DNA from: Methylococcales bacterium
Lineage (GTDB): Bacteria; Pseudomonadota; Gammaproteobacteria; JABHGC01
Length of the DNA stretch: 35,989 nucleotides
Direction of reading: 5' to 3'
Assembly (NCBI GenBank): GCA_018671575.1
Contig: JABHHM010000281.1
Coordinates: 1-35,989 of the forward strand
A model generated the notes under the pieces. It was not told the DNA's origin and searched no databases. It saw only the letters and a program-made list of their open reading frames with translations. Position numbers and translations under genes: made by a program. Each line of letters starts with the position of its first letter. Positions within the stretch are counted from its first letter, which is position 1. Positions 18,919-27,788 of this stretch are shown piece by piece.

Positions 18919-19421
18919 CTCTGGTTGATAGAACTCGTCAATTTTTTTATTGTTCTGGTGAAGCCCGAATGATTATTAATCATCGTTTTGCTCATGACTA
19001 TTTGCATAAAATTAATGATGTAAATAGCGAAATTATTGGTCAAGTTAATGAAATTGTATTGAATAATTTACACAGTAAAGCGGGGATATTCAGAAGTTAC
19101 GGTGATGTATTGATTAGTGGTAGTTCTTATATTCCTACTAGCAATGGGAAATTATTGGAAGAATACTTTAATATAATGATCGTAAAATCTAAAGATTATG
19201 ATTGCCTTAATCAGGCATTCTACTTATTTTCTCGGTTACCTTATTTACAACCATATTTTGATGGAAATAAAAGAACTTCACGGCTATTGCGTAATAATAT
19301 TTTATTACAAAACAATATTTGTCCACTTTCTTTTTATAGTAATCGTCACGATTATATAAAGTCGTTACTTGGCTTTTATGAGCTGGTAGATGATAGTTAT
19401 CTCAGATACCTTTATTATTGA
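18891..19421 (+). CDS. Fic-domain-like protein with altered catalytic motif (QPYFDGNKRTSR), possibly degenerate or truncated
   Basis: GIFRSYGDVLI...Y.P arrangement, then LPYLQPYFDGNKRTSRLLRNNILL, resembling the Fic motif HPFxDGNGRxxR but with Gln for the catalytic His. Confidence 0.65.
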   Translation: MGFDSILDDTLVDRTRQFFYCSGEARMIINHRFAHDYLHKINDVNSEIIGQVNEIVLNNLHSKAGIFRSYGDVLISGSSYIPTSNGKLLEEYFNIMIVKSKDYDCLNQAFYLFSRLPYLQPYFDGNKRTSRLLRNNILLQNNICPLSFYSNRHDYIKSLLGFYELVDDSYLRYLYY

Positions 19422-19433
19422 TATGGCAATTAA

Positions 19434-19616
19434 TGGTTTATTAAGATATCAGGTTTTCCATTAGAAATTAGAAAATTTTATTCCCAAAATAGCGATAAAA
19501 TACTCTCTGTGCTTCGTGATTATGTTTATGAAGGAAAGGGCGTGGGTAGTAATGATCTGTTAGATTTTTTAGTTGAAAGAACATCTTATGTGAAAAATAT
19601 TGAATCCAGTTTTTAG
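19434..19616 (+). pseudogene. Short coding-like remnant in frame with, and after the stop of, the Fic-like ORF
   Basis: Reading on in the same frame after TGA (19419-19421) and TAA (19431-19433) gives ...GFPLEIRKFYSQNSDKILSVLRDYVYEGKGVGSNDLLDFLVERTSYVKNIESSF*. Confidence 0.35.
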
Positions 19617-19648
19617 GTGTATTCAATTCAGGTCTTAAGGGGCTTTGA

Positions 19649-20056
19649 TTAGATTTCTGAATGTAAAGTTATTGGCAGAATTTCTGAATAATAATTAAAG
19701 TCTTTGTCGCAAGTAAATATACTGATCTGTAGTCTATGGGCTACAGAACAGATTATAAAGTCAATATGTGAGCCTTGAATACCTTTTTTTCTGCAAAGAT
19801 TATAGAATTCAGCGGCAACGGTATAGTCTTCGTCAATGATGGTTTCATTTGGAAAGAAACTTAGTTTGTTTTTAAGCTTGTTGCATTGTTTCGGATCACT
19901 ATAACCAGATAAAACTTCTTGCCTTATTGGTCCAATAATTTTCACTTTTTCATTACAAATTAGTTTTGTTAGTTTTTGAGATATAATTTTTTCTCTAGGC
20001 TGTTTGCCACGTAAAGCTAGTGACCAGATGCAAGTATCAACAAGCGTTGTTTTCAC
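19649..20056 (-). CDS. PIN-domain ribonuclease toxin (VapC-like)
   Basis: LVDTCIWSLALRG at the N-terminus, conserved acidic residues, GSHIDFIICSVAHRLQISIFTCDKDF. GTG start overlaps the upstream stop (TAGTG). Confidence 0.85.
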   Translation of the reverse strand: MKTTLVDTCIWSLALRGKQPREKIISQKLTKLICNEKVKIIGPIRQEVLSGYSDPKQCNKLKNKLSFFPNETIIDEDYTVAAEFYNLCRKKGIQGSHIDFIICSVAHRLQISIFTCDKDFNYYSEILPITLHSEI

Positions 20057-20247
20057 TAACGTCCCTTTTTGTAATCGTAATCATCATCAGCTGGAAATTG
20101 TCCAAATAATTCGATAATTTCACGCTGTTTATGTTTTTCTATAAATTCTTTAAGGGCAGCATTTACCGTATCTTTTTTTGATTTATAGCCACCGACTTGT
20201 AATGCTAAATCTAATAAACTATTATCCAGTGCTAAATTAGTTGCCAT
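20056..20247 (-). CDS. VapB-like antitoxin
   Basis: MATNLALDNSLLDLALQVGGYKSKKDTVNAALKEFIEKHKQREIIELFGQFPADDDYDYKKGR, directly upstream of the PIN gene. The internal ATG at 20247 preceded by AGAGAAA is a better start than 20277. Confidence 0.82.
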   Translation of the reverse strand: MATNLALDNSLLDLALQVGGYKSKKDTVNAALKEFIEKHKQREIIELFGQFPADDDYDYKKGR

Positions 20248-20340
20248 GATTTTCTCTTTACACATTGGTTTACACAATGATATTATAGCTGAAACATTAA
20301 TGAAAATTCAATTCTATTTTACAACTCAAATCAATTAATC

Positions 20341-20967
20341 ATGCACATACTCATCGTAGATGACCATAACATCGTCCGTGAAGGCATTAAAGGAATGTTA
20401 CTGAAACAACCAACGATTGTAACTGTTGACGAAGTTGGTTCTGGTGAAGATGCACTGAAGTTTTGTAAAAAATCAAAACCAGATATCGTTCTTATGGATC
20501 AAAATATGGATGGTATCAACGGTATTGAAACCACCAAAAGATTAAAGCAATATCACCCCAATATTAAAATAATTGTATTAACTCAACACTCGGATGTGCT
20601 TTTTGCAAATCAATTTATCCAAGCAGGTGCCAAAGGTTTTTTAACCAAAGGCGGGTCGATTGATGAAATCATGATGGCTATTAAAAAAGTCATTTCTGGA
20701 AGTATGTATATCAACCCAGACGTTGCACAAGAGATGGCTCTTTCAAAGTTTAATGGAATGGATGAAAATCCATTTGAAAAGCTTTCTCCCAAGGAGCTTC
20801 AATTGGCTCAACTTATTCTCAAAGGACATAAAAAACAACACATTGCAGACATGCTGTGTGTCAGTCCTAAAACTATCTACACTTATAAAACACGGCTCTT
20901 TGAAAAATTGCAAATAGAGACAGATGTTCAACTGGTTCATACGGCGTTAAATCATAATTTCTCATGA
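20341..20967 (+). CDS. NarL/FixJ-type response regulator (REC + LuxR-type HTH)
   Basis: MHILIVDDHNIVREGIKGML, DIVLMDQNMDG, LTQHSD, LTKGGS receiver residues; C-terminal LSPKELQLAQLILKGHKKQHIADMLCVSPKTIYTYKTRLFEKL. Confidence 0.93.
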   Translation: MHILIVDDHNIVREGIKGMLLKQPTIVTVDEVGSGEDALKFCKKSKPDIVLMDQNMDGINGIETTKRLKQYHPNIKIIVLTQHSDVLFANQFIQAGAKGFLTKGGSIDEIMMAIKKVISGSMYINPDVAQEMALSKFNGMDENPFEKLSPKELQLAQLILKGHKKQHIADMLCVSPKTIYTYKTRLFEKLQIETDVQLVHTALNHNFS

Positions 20968-21623
20968 AAAAATCTAAAACTTTTAATTTACATTGTACTA
21001 AGTGTCCTCGATTGAGCCAGTTTTTGGTGGATGTTAAGAATGAGCATCCTGACTATCACGCTAAACCTGTGCCACCTTTTGGTGAAGATAAACCAAAGTT
21101 GCTGATTGTTGGTTTGGCACCTGGAATGCATGGGGCTAATGCGACTGGTCGTCCATTTACGGGGGATCATGCGGGTATATTGCTCTATAAAACATTGTTT
21201 GAATTTGGTTTTAGTAGCAAAGAAAAGTCGGATTCTGCTGATGATGATTTGAAGCTGATTGATTGTAAAATTACCAATGCGGTTAAATGTTTACCACCTC
21301 AAAACAAACCCACAGCCATTGAAATTAATGTGTGTAATGAGTATTTGGGTCATGAATTGTCTGCCTTAAAAACAAATACGGTTATTCTTGCCTTAGGTGG
21401 TATTGCTCACAAATCGGTCATCAAAGCATTAGACCTTAAGCAAAAGGACTATCCTTTTTCACATAATGTTTGTCACCCACTAAGCAAACAACGACACCTG
21501 ATAGATTCCTATCATTGCAGTCGTTATAATACTCAAACTAAACGATTAACCACTCCCATGTTTCAAGATGTATTTAGGCAAGCCAGAAAAATTATTGAGA
21601 CTAAGGCGACTCGCACGAAATAA
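20964..21623 (+). CDS. Uracil-DNA glycosylase, family 5 (UdgB-like), likely Fe-S
   Basis: CTKCPRL near the N-terminus, GLAPGMHGANATGRPFTGDHAG, NAVKCLPPQNKP, ...NVC, VCHPLSKQ. ATGA overlap with the upstream regulator. Confidence 0.85.
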   Translation: MKKSKTFNLHCTKCPRLSQFLVDVKNEHPDYHAKPVPPFGEDKPKLLIVGLAPGMHGANATGRPFTGDHAGILLYKTLFEFGFSSKEKSDSADDDLKLIDCKITNAVKCLPPQNKPTAIEINVCNEYLGHELSALKTNTVILALGGIAHKSVIKALDLKQKDYPFSHNVCHPLSKQRHLIDSYHCSRYNTQTKRLTTPMFQDVFRQARKIIETKATRTK

Positions 21624-21652
21624 CTTCCCGTTCCTAACTCTTGAATCCAAAA

Positions 21653-24600
21653 TTACAACTTTAGCAATGCCTCTAATTTTTCAAGATCAATTGGCTTTTT
21701 CAAAATCTCTTTAATTCCTGCTTGAAGATATTTTTCGTTATTACTTGATGAGTTATCGTCGTCCATCATAATGATTTTTAATGCTGGATTGATTGATTGA
21801 ATATCGTTGATGAGTTGATCAAAGCCAAACTGTTCGGCAGTGGATGTGTCTAACAATATCTGGGATATTTGATGCTTTTCCGACAGTGTTGTTTTCATTT
21901 TGTCGATATCGGCAATAATAGAAATAGTTGCGCCTGCATTTCTTAATGTTTTGGAAAAAGAAAAAGCAAAGCGCATATTTTTGTCAACCAACATAAGATG
22001 AATGTCGGTTAAGTCAATACTGATATCTGGCTGAGTTGGTTGATTTGTTTTCGGTGTTTTGACGGGAGGGGGGCTGGCTGGTTTATCGATTTGCTCTATT
22101 TCAATATGTTTTGGAGTGATCTCTTCTTGAATATGTTCAATGGGTGCGTCAGCTTGTTTCAGCGGTAAAAACAGTGTGAAAGTAGTGCCTTGCTGTAATT
22201 CACTGGCTACTTTAATTTCTCCACCCATTAAACGGGCAAAATTCATTGCAATTGAAAGCCCTAAACCTGTTCCGCCATAAGTTCGTGCAATTGAAGCGTC
22301 TACCTGTTTAAAGGCATCAAAAATTTTGGATAAATGATCGGCTTTAATACCAATTCCCGTGTCTTTCACCGCAAAAAATAATTGTTTATTGTCAATGCAA
22401 CCAACTGTCAGGGTCACTGCCCCCCGGCTGGTAAATTTAATGGCATTACCAATTAAATTGGTCAAAATTTGGTTGAGTTTTGTGTCATCACATTCAAATG
22501 ATATTGGTAAAGATGATTCTTCGGTGACTTTAAATTCAATGTTTTTATCCTCTGCCATGTGATGAAAGCGAGATGAAATCATCTCTAATACATCTTTAAG
22601 TTGTACTATTTTATTATCAAGCTGTATTTCATTGGCTTCAGATTTTGCCAGATCAAGAATTTGGTTGATTAATTCTAATAAATGTTGACCGCTGTCATAA
22701 ATGACTTTGGCTGATTTCGCTTCATCTGCTGACAAATTACCTTGTTTATTTTTTTGTAACAAATTGGCCAGTATTAATAAACTATTTAATGGTGTTCTTA
22801 ACTCATGTGACATATTTGCCATGAATTCAGACTTAAATTGTCCAGTTTTTTCAAGTTGTAAGGCTTTTTCTTCCGTTGCTTTTTGAGCCAGTTGTAATTC
22901 TTTGGTTTGTAGTTTCAGTAAACTAGACTGTTGTTCTGCTTGTTTAAATAATTGGTTAATTCTTTGACGGGATAACGTGGTATTCATCGAAATGGCAATG
23001 GGAGACATACTGGCATTGATAAAATCCAGAATATTTTTTGAAAAAACATGAATGGTGGCTAACTCAATGACTCCAATGACCTTGTTCTCAAAAATAATGG
23101 GAATAATCAACAGTGAAATTTGTCGGCTTTCAAATAGTCCTGTTGACATTGATAACCCATCAATTGAAATGTTTTCTAATTGTAAGGCTTGTTTTGACTT
23201 GATGGTTTCCTCTAATAGACCTGTCAGATGTCTTTTACTGGATTGATACTGACGAGAAGACCAGCCGTTAGAGGCAATTAAATGTAACGATTGGTTTTCC
23301 TTGAGATGAAATACAATACCAATTTGAGACTGACTATAATCTGTGAGGCATCGAATAAAATGGTCGCCCCATATCTCAAGCGTATGTTCTCCTGACATGG
23401 CTTTTGCTAATAAATTTTGCCCTGCACGAAACCAGCTTTCATGATCTGTTTTATTGGATAATGACAATAAGTTTGATGACATTTTATTCATTGCAAACGA
23501 CAATTGGTCTGCCTCACTTCTGGGCGTGAGCTGGATATTATAGTTACCTTCCCCTATTGCCAGCGCTGTTTTGGTGAGCTGTTGTAACGAGACGGCAATT
23601 TTACTGAAACTATTCAGTAATATGTCTGCTTCAGTAGAATTTTTGAAAGAAGGCAATGTAATATTGAGTTTGCCTGATGCCAAATCACTGGCAAGTGAGC
23701 TGGCATGTGTCATTAAACGGGTAATGTTGTTACCCATTAGGTAAGCGAGTATCAATGACAATAAAATGGCAATACTCAATGCCAGCCATTGTATCAGTAC
23801 AATGGCATTAATGTTGTTTTGTTGAGTCAAATTATTTTGCTCAATACTGAGACGGTACTGATGTAAAATTTTGTCAATCAGCTGATCGATTTTGTTGAGA
23901 GCGGGTGTCATTTTATATTGCAGTAAATAAACGGCTTGATTCCAGTCTTTATCAATTCTAAGTTTTAGCAGGTGTCGACTGGATTTTTCATAGCGTTGAT
24001 TCATCTTTATAATATTTTTGAATTCTTTTTGTTGAACTAACGTCATTATTGAATGTTTGGTCAGTAATGAGTCGATTGTTCGTTGTAATTTGGCTTGATA
24101 GGCAATAAATTTTGCTGGAAAAGCAGGGTCGCCAGATTCTAAAAATCGACTTAATGCATTATTTTTCACAATCCATTGATGTTGTAATTGATTAATTTCA
24201 ATCAAAAGTTGACGTCTAATATAGAATGTTGGTTGTTTTTCTTCCTGACGTACCAATTTGTAAAAAGAGATCATTGCACTGTTAAAATAACTTGATATTT
24301 TGGTTTTAAATAATTTTTTAGATTTTAGGTTATTATCAGTATGGGCAATTTGTTGGATACGAAGCTGTAATTTTTCAATTGAATTCAATTGTTTTGTCAG
24401 GCTGACAAGATGACTGTTATTTTGGTTTTTTTTAAAGGATAGCTGTAGTGAAATATTTTTAATACTAGACAATGCTGGCTTAATTAATTCTAACCAGGTT
24501 TGTTTGCGTTTCGCTTGATAGGATGAATCGGTAGAATTAACCCATTGATTGAGTGCCAATGTGGATTGTGCTAATCCTATTTGAATTTTTAGCACATCTT

Positions 24601-24751
24601 CCAATGCAGGAAATTGCTGTGTCGTCAGTGTATCTGCAGTGCTTGATAAGCGATTCAAATTGATTAGTGTGATAGTGGCCATCAGCAAGAAAATGCCGCC
24701 TATCATAAAATATCCAGCCCCTATTTTTTGACCAAAAGTATTCAGAATCAT
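21653..24751 (-). CDS. Membrane hybrid sensor histidine kinase (periplasmic helical sensor, HAMP-like, GAF, HisKA, HATPase, degenerate C-terminal REC)
   Basis: N-terminal TM; second TM near WLALSIAILLSLILAYLMG; FMANMSHELRTPLNSLL; GTGLGLSIAMNFARLMGGEI; C-terminal MLVDKN...ILLDTS...KKPIDLEKL. Confidence 0.92.
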   Translation of the reverse strand: MILNTFGQKIGAGYFMIGGIFLLMATITLINLNRLSSTADTLTTQQFPALEDVLKIQIGLAQSTLALNQWVNSTDSSYQAKRKQTWLELIKPALSSIKNISLQLSFKKNQNNSHLVSLTKQLNSIEKLQLRIQQIAHTDNNLKSKKLFKTKISSYFNSAMISFYKLVRQEEKQPTFYIRRQLLIEINQLQHQWIVKNNALSRFLESGDPAFPAKFIAYQAKLQRTIDSLLTKHSIMTLVQQKEFKNIIKMNQRYEKSSRHLLKLRIDKDWNQAVYLLQYKMTPALNKIDQLIDKILHQYRLSIEQNNLTQQNNINAIVLIQWLALSIAILLSLILAYLMGNNITRLMTHASSLASDLASGKLNITLPSFKNSTEADILLNSFSKIAVSLQQLTKTALAIGEGNYNIQLTPRSEADQLSFAMNKMSSNLLSLSNKTDHESWFRAGQNLLAKAMSGEHTLEIWGDHFIRCLTDYSQSQIGIVFHLKENQSLHLIASNGWSSRQYQSSKRHLTGLLEETIKSKQALQLENISIDGLSMSTGLFESRQISLLIIPIIFENKVIGVIELATIHVFSKNILDFINASMSPIAISMNTTLSRQRINQLFKQAEQQSSLLKLQTKELQLAQKATEEKALQLEKTGQFKSEFMANMSHELRTPLNSLLILANLLQKNKQGNLSADEAKSAKVIYDSGQHLLELINQILDLAKSEANEIQLDNKIVQLKDVLEMISSRFHHMAEDKNIEFKVTEESSLPISFECDDTKLNQILTNLIGNAIKFTSRGAVTLTVGCIDNKQLFFAVKDTGIGIKADHLSKIFDAFKQVDASIARTYGGTGLGLSIAMNFARLMGGEIKVASELQQGTTFTLFLPLKQADAPIEHIQEEITPKHIEIEQIDKPASPPPVKTPKTNQPTQPDISIDLTDIHLMLVDKNMRFAFSFSKTLRNAGATISIIADIDKMKTTLSEKHQISQILLDTSTAEQFGFDQLINDIQSINPALKIIMMDDDNSSSNNEKYLQAGIKEILKKPIDLEKLEALLKL

Positions 24752-25677
24752 TGTTTTATGTCTCGTATTGCTTGATTCAATAAAAGGTGTAACCAGTTGA
24801 CTTGTTGATAAACATCAGAAGGAAATTTCCTTCCTGGGTAATAGCCTTGATATTTTGTCTGTAGTCCAAAATGGTCATATAAGAATTTGATTTCAGATAG
24901 TACGACTTTGGCTAAATCATTAACGTCACCTGGTTTTTGTTGTTGCAATACCTGTGAAGCCAATTGAACATTGATTCCATTGAGTTTGTTGCTAGAAAAC
25001 AGGATGTTGATTTGTTTTAATGATTCAAATAATAGAAAAAATACATCTCTGGGTGTTTTATTTCTAATATAAACGGGTTTGTCAGCCAACTGAGTGTTGG
25101 ATAATTTTATTTCAATGATTGCTCGCAGATAAAATAAAGCTTCTTCCATTGTTTGAAATACTTCACTGGATGAAACGGGGTGGTCTAATAAATAGTTGAT
25201 TTGTTGATTGGCAGAGACTAATGCCGTGTAAACTTGATTGGATGAAGTGCTTTCTGCTTGTGGTTGTACGGTTGATCGGGTGGGTATTTTATATTTATAT
25301 TTGACATTGTTGGCTAACCCCATGGCAAGATTTACGGTTTCAAACACATCTTTAGATCTGATGTTTAAGGTTTTTTTAATGGCTGGAATTTTGATGTGAA
25401 TGCCTGTTTGTTCCAGTGATAACTGGTTGGCTTTTACCAACAAACTTTGTGCCTGAAAATAAACGGAGCGGGGTTGTACTTTAATGGTGACAATCCAGGG
25501 TTTAGATGTTTTTGGTTTGCCCATAAATAACCGTAAATTATCCATGTTTTGCTGTAAGTAAATAATTCTAGTTAATACATCCGCAGGGATAATATTGGTG
25601 TCTTTTGCCAAACCATAAGAGCAATAAACAGACAACAATAAAATACTGCAAAAAAGCTTAGATAAATAGCTATTCAT
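24748..25677 (-). CDS. Predicted exported protein with degenerate helical repeats
   Basis: N-terminal signal-like MNSYLSKLFCSILLLSVYCSYGLAK; recurring P-x-DV-containing segments; overlaps both neighbouring genes by a few nt. Confidence 0.75.
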   Translation of the reverse strand: MNSYLSKLFCSILLLSVYCSYGLAKDTNIIPADVLTRIIYLQQNMDNLRLFMGKPKTSKPWIVTIKVQPRSVYFQAQSLLVKANQLSLEQTGIHIKIPAIKKTLNIRSKDVFETVNLAMGLANNVKYKYKIPTRSTVQPQAESTSSNQVYTALVSANQQINYLLDHPVSSSEVFQTMEEALFYLRAIIEIKLSNTQLADKPVYIRNKTPRDVFFLLFESLKQINILFSSNKLNGINVQLASQVLQQQKPGDVNDLAKVVLSEIKFLYDHFGLQTKYQGYYPGRKFPSDVYQQVNWLHLLLNQAIRDIKQ

Positions 25678-27667
25678 CTGTCTTTCCTAATGCCATAGCA
25701 ATGGCTTCGCCCGTAGTTTCAATTAGTTTTTCAATGTCATGATCAATTGGGTTTAACGATGCAATTTCCAGTACAGAATGCACCTGTCCATTTAAAATAA
25801 TGGGAATGATGGAGATGAATTTTGCAGTGGCTTTGATTAATCCAGTACGGATGATGAGGCTATCATCTGGAATGTTTTCTATGCGTTTGACCTCACCGTC
25901 TTTGGCAACTTGTATCACCAAGCCTTGGCCTTCAATTTGTTCGTCATTACTCGACCCATAGCTGGCAATAGACAGTGGAATATTTTCTGAATGTATCTTA
26001 TAGAGAATCAATGATTGTGCTTGAAAAATATCTGCAAGGTAAGTCAATAATTGTTTGGCCAAATCATCTGTATGGCGGTGAGTTAACTGAAATATTTTTA
26101 TGGTATGTAAGCAGTGACTATTTTTTTTGAGTAAATTTTGAGTTTCTTCATCACGGGCTTGTTGTTGTTGAATAATATGAGACTGTCTGGCTAAAATACT
26201 TTTTCCCAGAGTTGAAAACTCATCATTTTGATTGATTGAAGGTGTTTTTGAATGGTCTGCCATCACTTGTTGCCAAAGTAAAACTTGATTAATGACATAG
26301 TTTATTAATTGATGATTCATCATCAATAAAATGATGCCGAATAACAAAATAAAAATAATAATAATAAAAGATGTATTCGATAAATGTTTTAATATTCGTT
26401 GTTGTGATAATTCATTTTCTTTGTTGATTTGTTCTTGTAAAAGATTAAGTTGGAAAAAATAAGTTTGGTCATCCACTTGAATTTGTTCATCAATGGTTTT
26501 CCTTGCTTTGGTGGCCTGCTCAGAAATTGAACCAAGGTTTTTTAATGCCAGTAAGTAAGGCTTGTCGTTTATTTTTATGCGTGTATCAATGTCATTTCTA
26601 GCTTGCGTTGCTTGTCGGAAAACTCGTCGCAGTGTGATAAAAGCAGTTAAATAGGCTGTGTCATCAATTTTTATTTGTGCTTCATTGATGGGTTTGTTTG
26701 ATTGCCATAGTCCTTTTGTAACAAAAATGGTATTGGAATAGCGTTCTATCATTTCATTGATCTTGTTCAATGATTCACGTTCTTCGGCGCTTAAATTACC
26801 CAGTGATCGGTAATAATTTAATGCTTTTAAAATGCGTTTTCGATGTTGTTGAAACTGGGATAAATATTTTTTATCTCCTCGTAAAACATAATTCTTAAAG
26901 GCATGAATCGCACCGCCATAACCCATTTGAGAATTGATTTCTTCCACTAATTCTAATTTGCTGATGACTTCTTGCGCAGATTTTCCTTGCGTCCATAAGC
27001 CTTTGGCTGTTTCCATGGCATTCGAGTAAGCGGTTAGCATTTCACTTAGCTTTTCCAGTGATTGAGTTTCTTTTACACTCATTTCACCCGAAGAGCGGTA
27101 GTCTTGTAATGAACTATTGACCAATTTAATCTGTTGAGTAAATGCAGTGGCATATTTATCATGACCGCGTAAAACATAGTTTTTAAATTGGTGAATCATA
27201 CCGCCATAACCCAAAGAAGTACGTATTGATTCAACGCTTTGTAATTTGACCAGCACCTCATTGGAGGTTTTTCCTTTTTGCCATAGTTTTAAGGTTGATG
27301 CCACTGCTTGAGTATAATCATCAGTCATGAGTTGTATTGACGTTAAGGCAGATAGTTCAGTTCGGTTTAAAGAGTGTGCACGAAATTTGCTGAGGGTATT
27401 GTTAATTTCTTCAACCACTTCATTGAACTGATTATAATATTGCAATTCTCCTCGTAATACATAGTTCTTGAAAAAATGGATCATGCCTCCATAACCCAGT
27501 TGAGAGTGCAACGAAGACAATAATCTGTTTTTTTGTAGGGTCTGTTGTTGATAGGTGTTTATCTGTGTTTGTAATTGATTTGAGCGATTCATTGAGAGAA
27601 ATATAATAAAAAGCATGAAACCAGTGATGGCGGATAAATTAATCCATTTTTTTGTTTGAAGAGTCAT
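25670..27667 (-). CDS. Membrane sensor protein with three tandem GYGG(M/A)IHxFKNYVLRG repeats, second TM and C-terminal GAF-like region; no kinase domain seen
   Basis: TM near WINLSAITGFMLFIIFLSM, three roughly 95-aa repeats, TM TSFIIIIFILLFGIILLMM, C-terminal GAF-like. The track start at 27691 is TTG; ATG at 27667 (MTLQTKKW) is more likely. Confidence 0.8.
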   Translation of the reverse strand: MTLQTKKWINLSAITGFMLFIIFLSMNRSNQLQTQINTYQQQTLQKNRLLSSLHSQLGYGGMIHFFKNYVLRGELQYYNQFNEVVEEINNTLSKFRAHSLNRTELSALTSIQLMTDDYTQAVASTLKLWQKGKTSNEVLVKLQSVESIRTSLGYGGMIHQFKNYVLRGHDKYATAFTQQIKLVNSSLQDYRSSGEMSVKETQSLEKLSEMLTAYSNAMETAKGLWTQGKSAQEVISKLELVEEINSQMGYGGAIHAFKNYVLRGDKKYLSQFQQHRKRILKALNYYRSLGNLSAEERESLNKINEMIERYSNTIFVTKGLWQSNKPINEAQIKIDDTAYLTAFITLRRVFRQATQARNDIDTRIKINDKPYLLALKNLGSISEQATKARKTIDEQIQVDDQTYFFQLNLLQEQINKENELSQQRILKHLSNTSFIIIIFILLFGIILLMMNHQLINYVINQVLLWQQVMADHSKTPSINQNDEFSTLGKSILARQSHIIQQQQARDEETQNLLKKNSHCLHTIKIFQLTHRHTDDLAKQLLTYLADIFQAQSLILYKIHSENIPLSIASYGSSNDEQIEGQGLVIQVAKDGEVKRIENIPDDSLIIRTGLIKATAKFISIIPIILNGQVHSVLEIASLNPIDHDIEKLIETTGEAIAMALGKTDE

Positions 27668-27788
27668 AAATTTTATTTTCCAAGCAGTCAATTGAGACTA
27701 TTATTATCATAAATTATTACCATAAATGTTTAGATAAATCAGCATGGTTAGATTAAAATAAAGTATAGTCTCGTAATAATCAAAAAGG

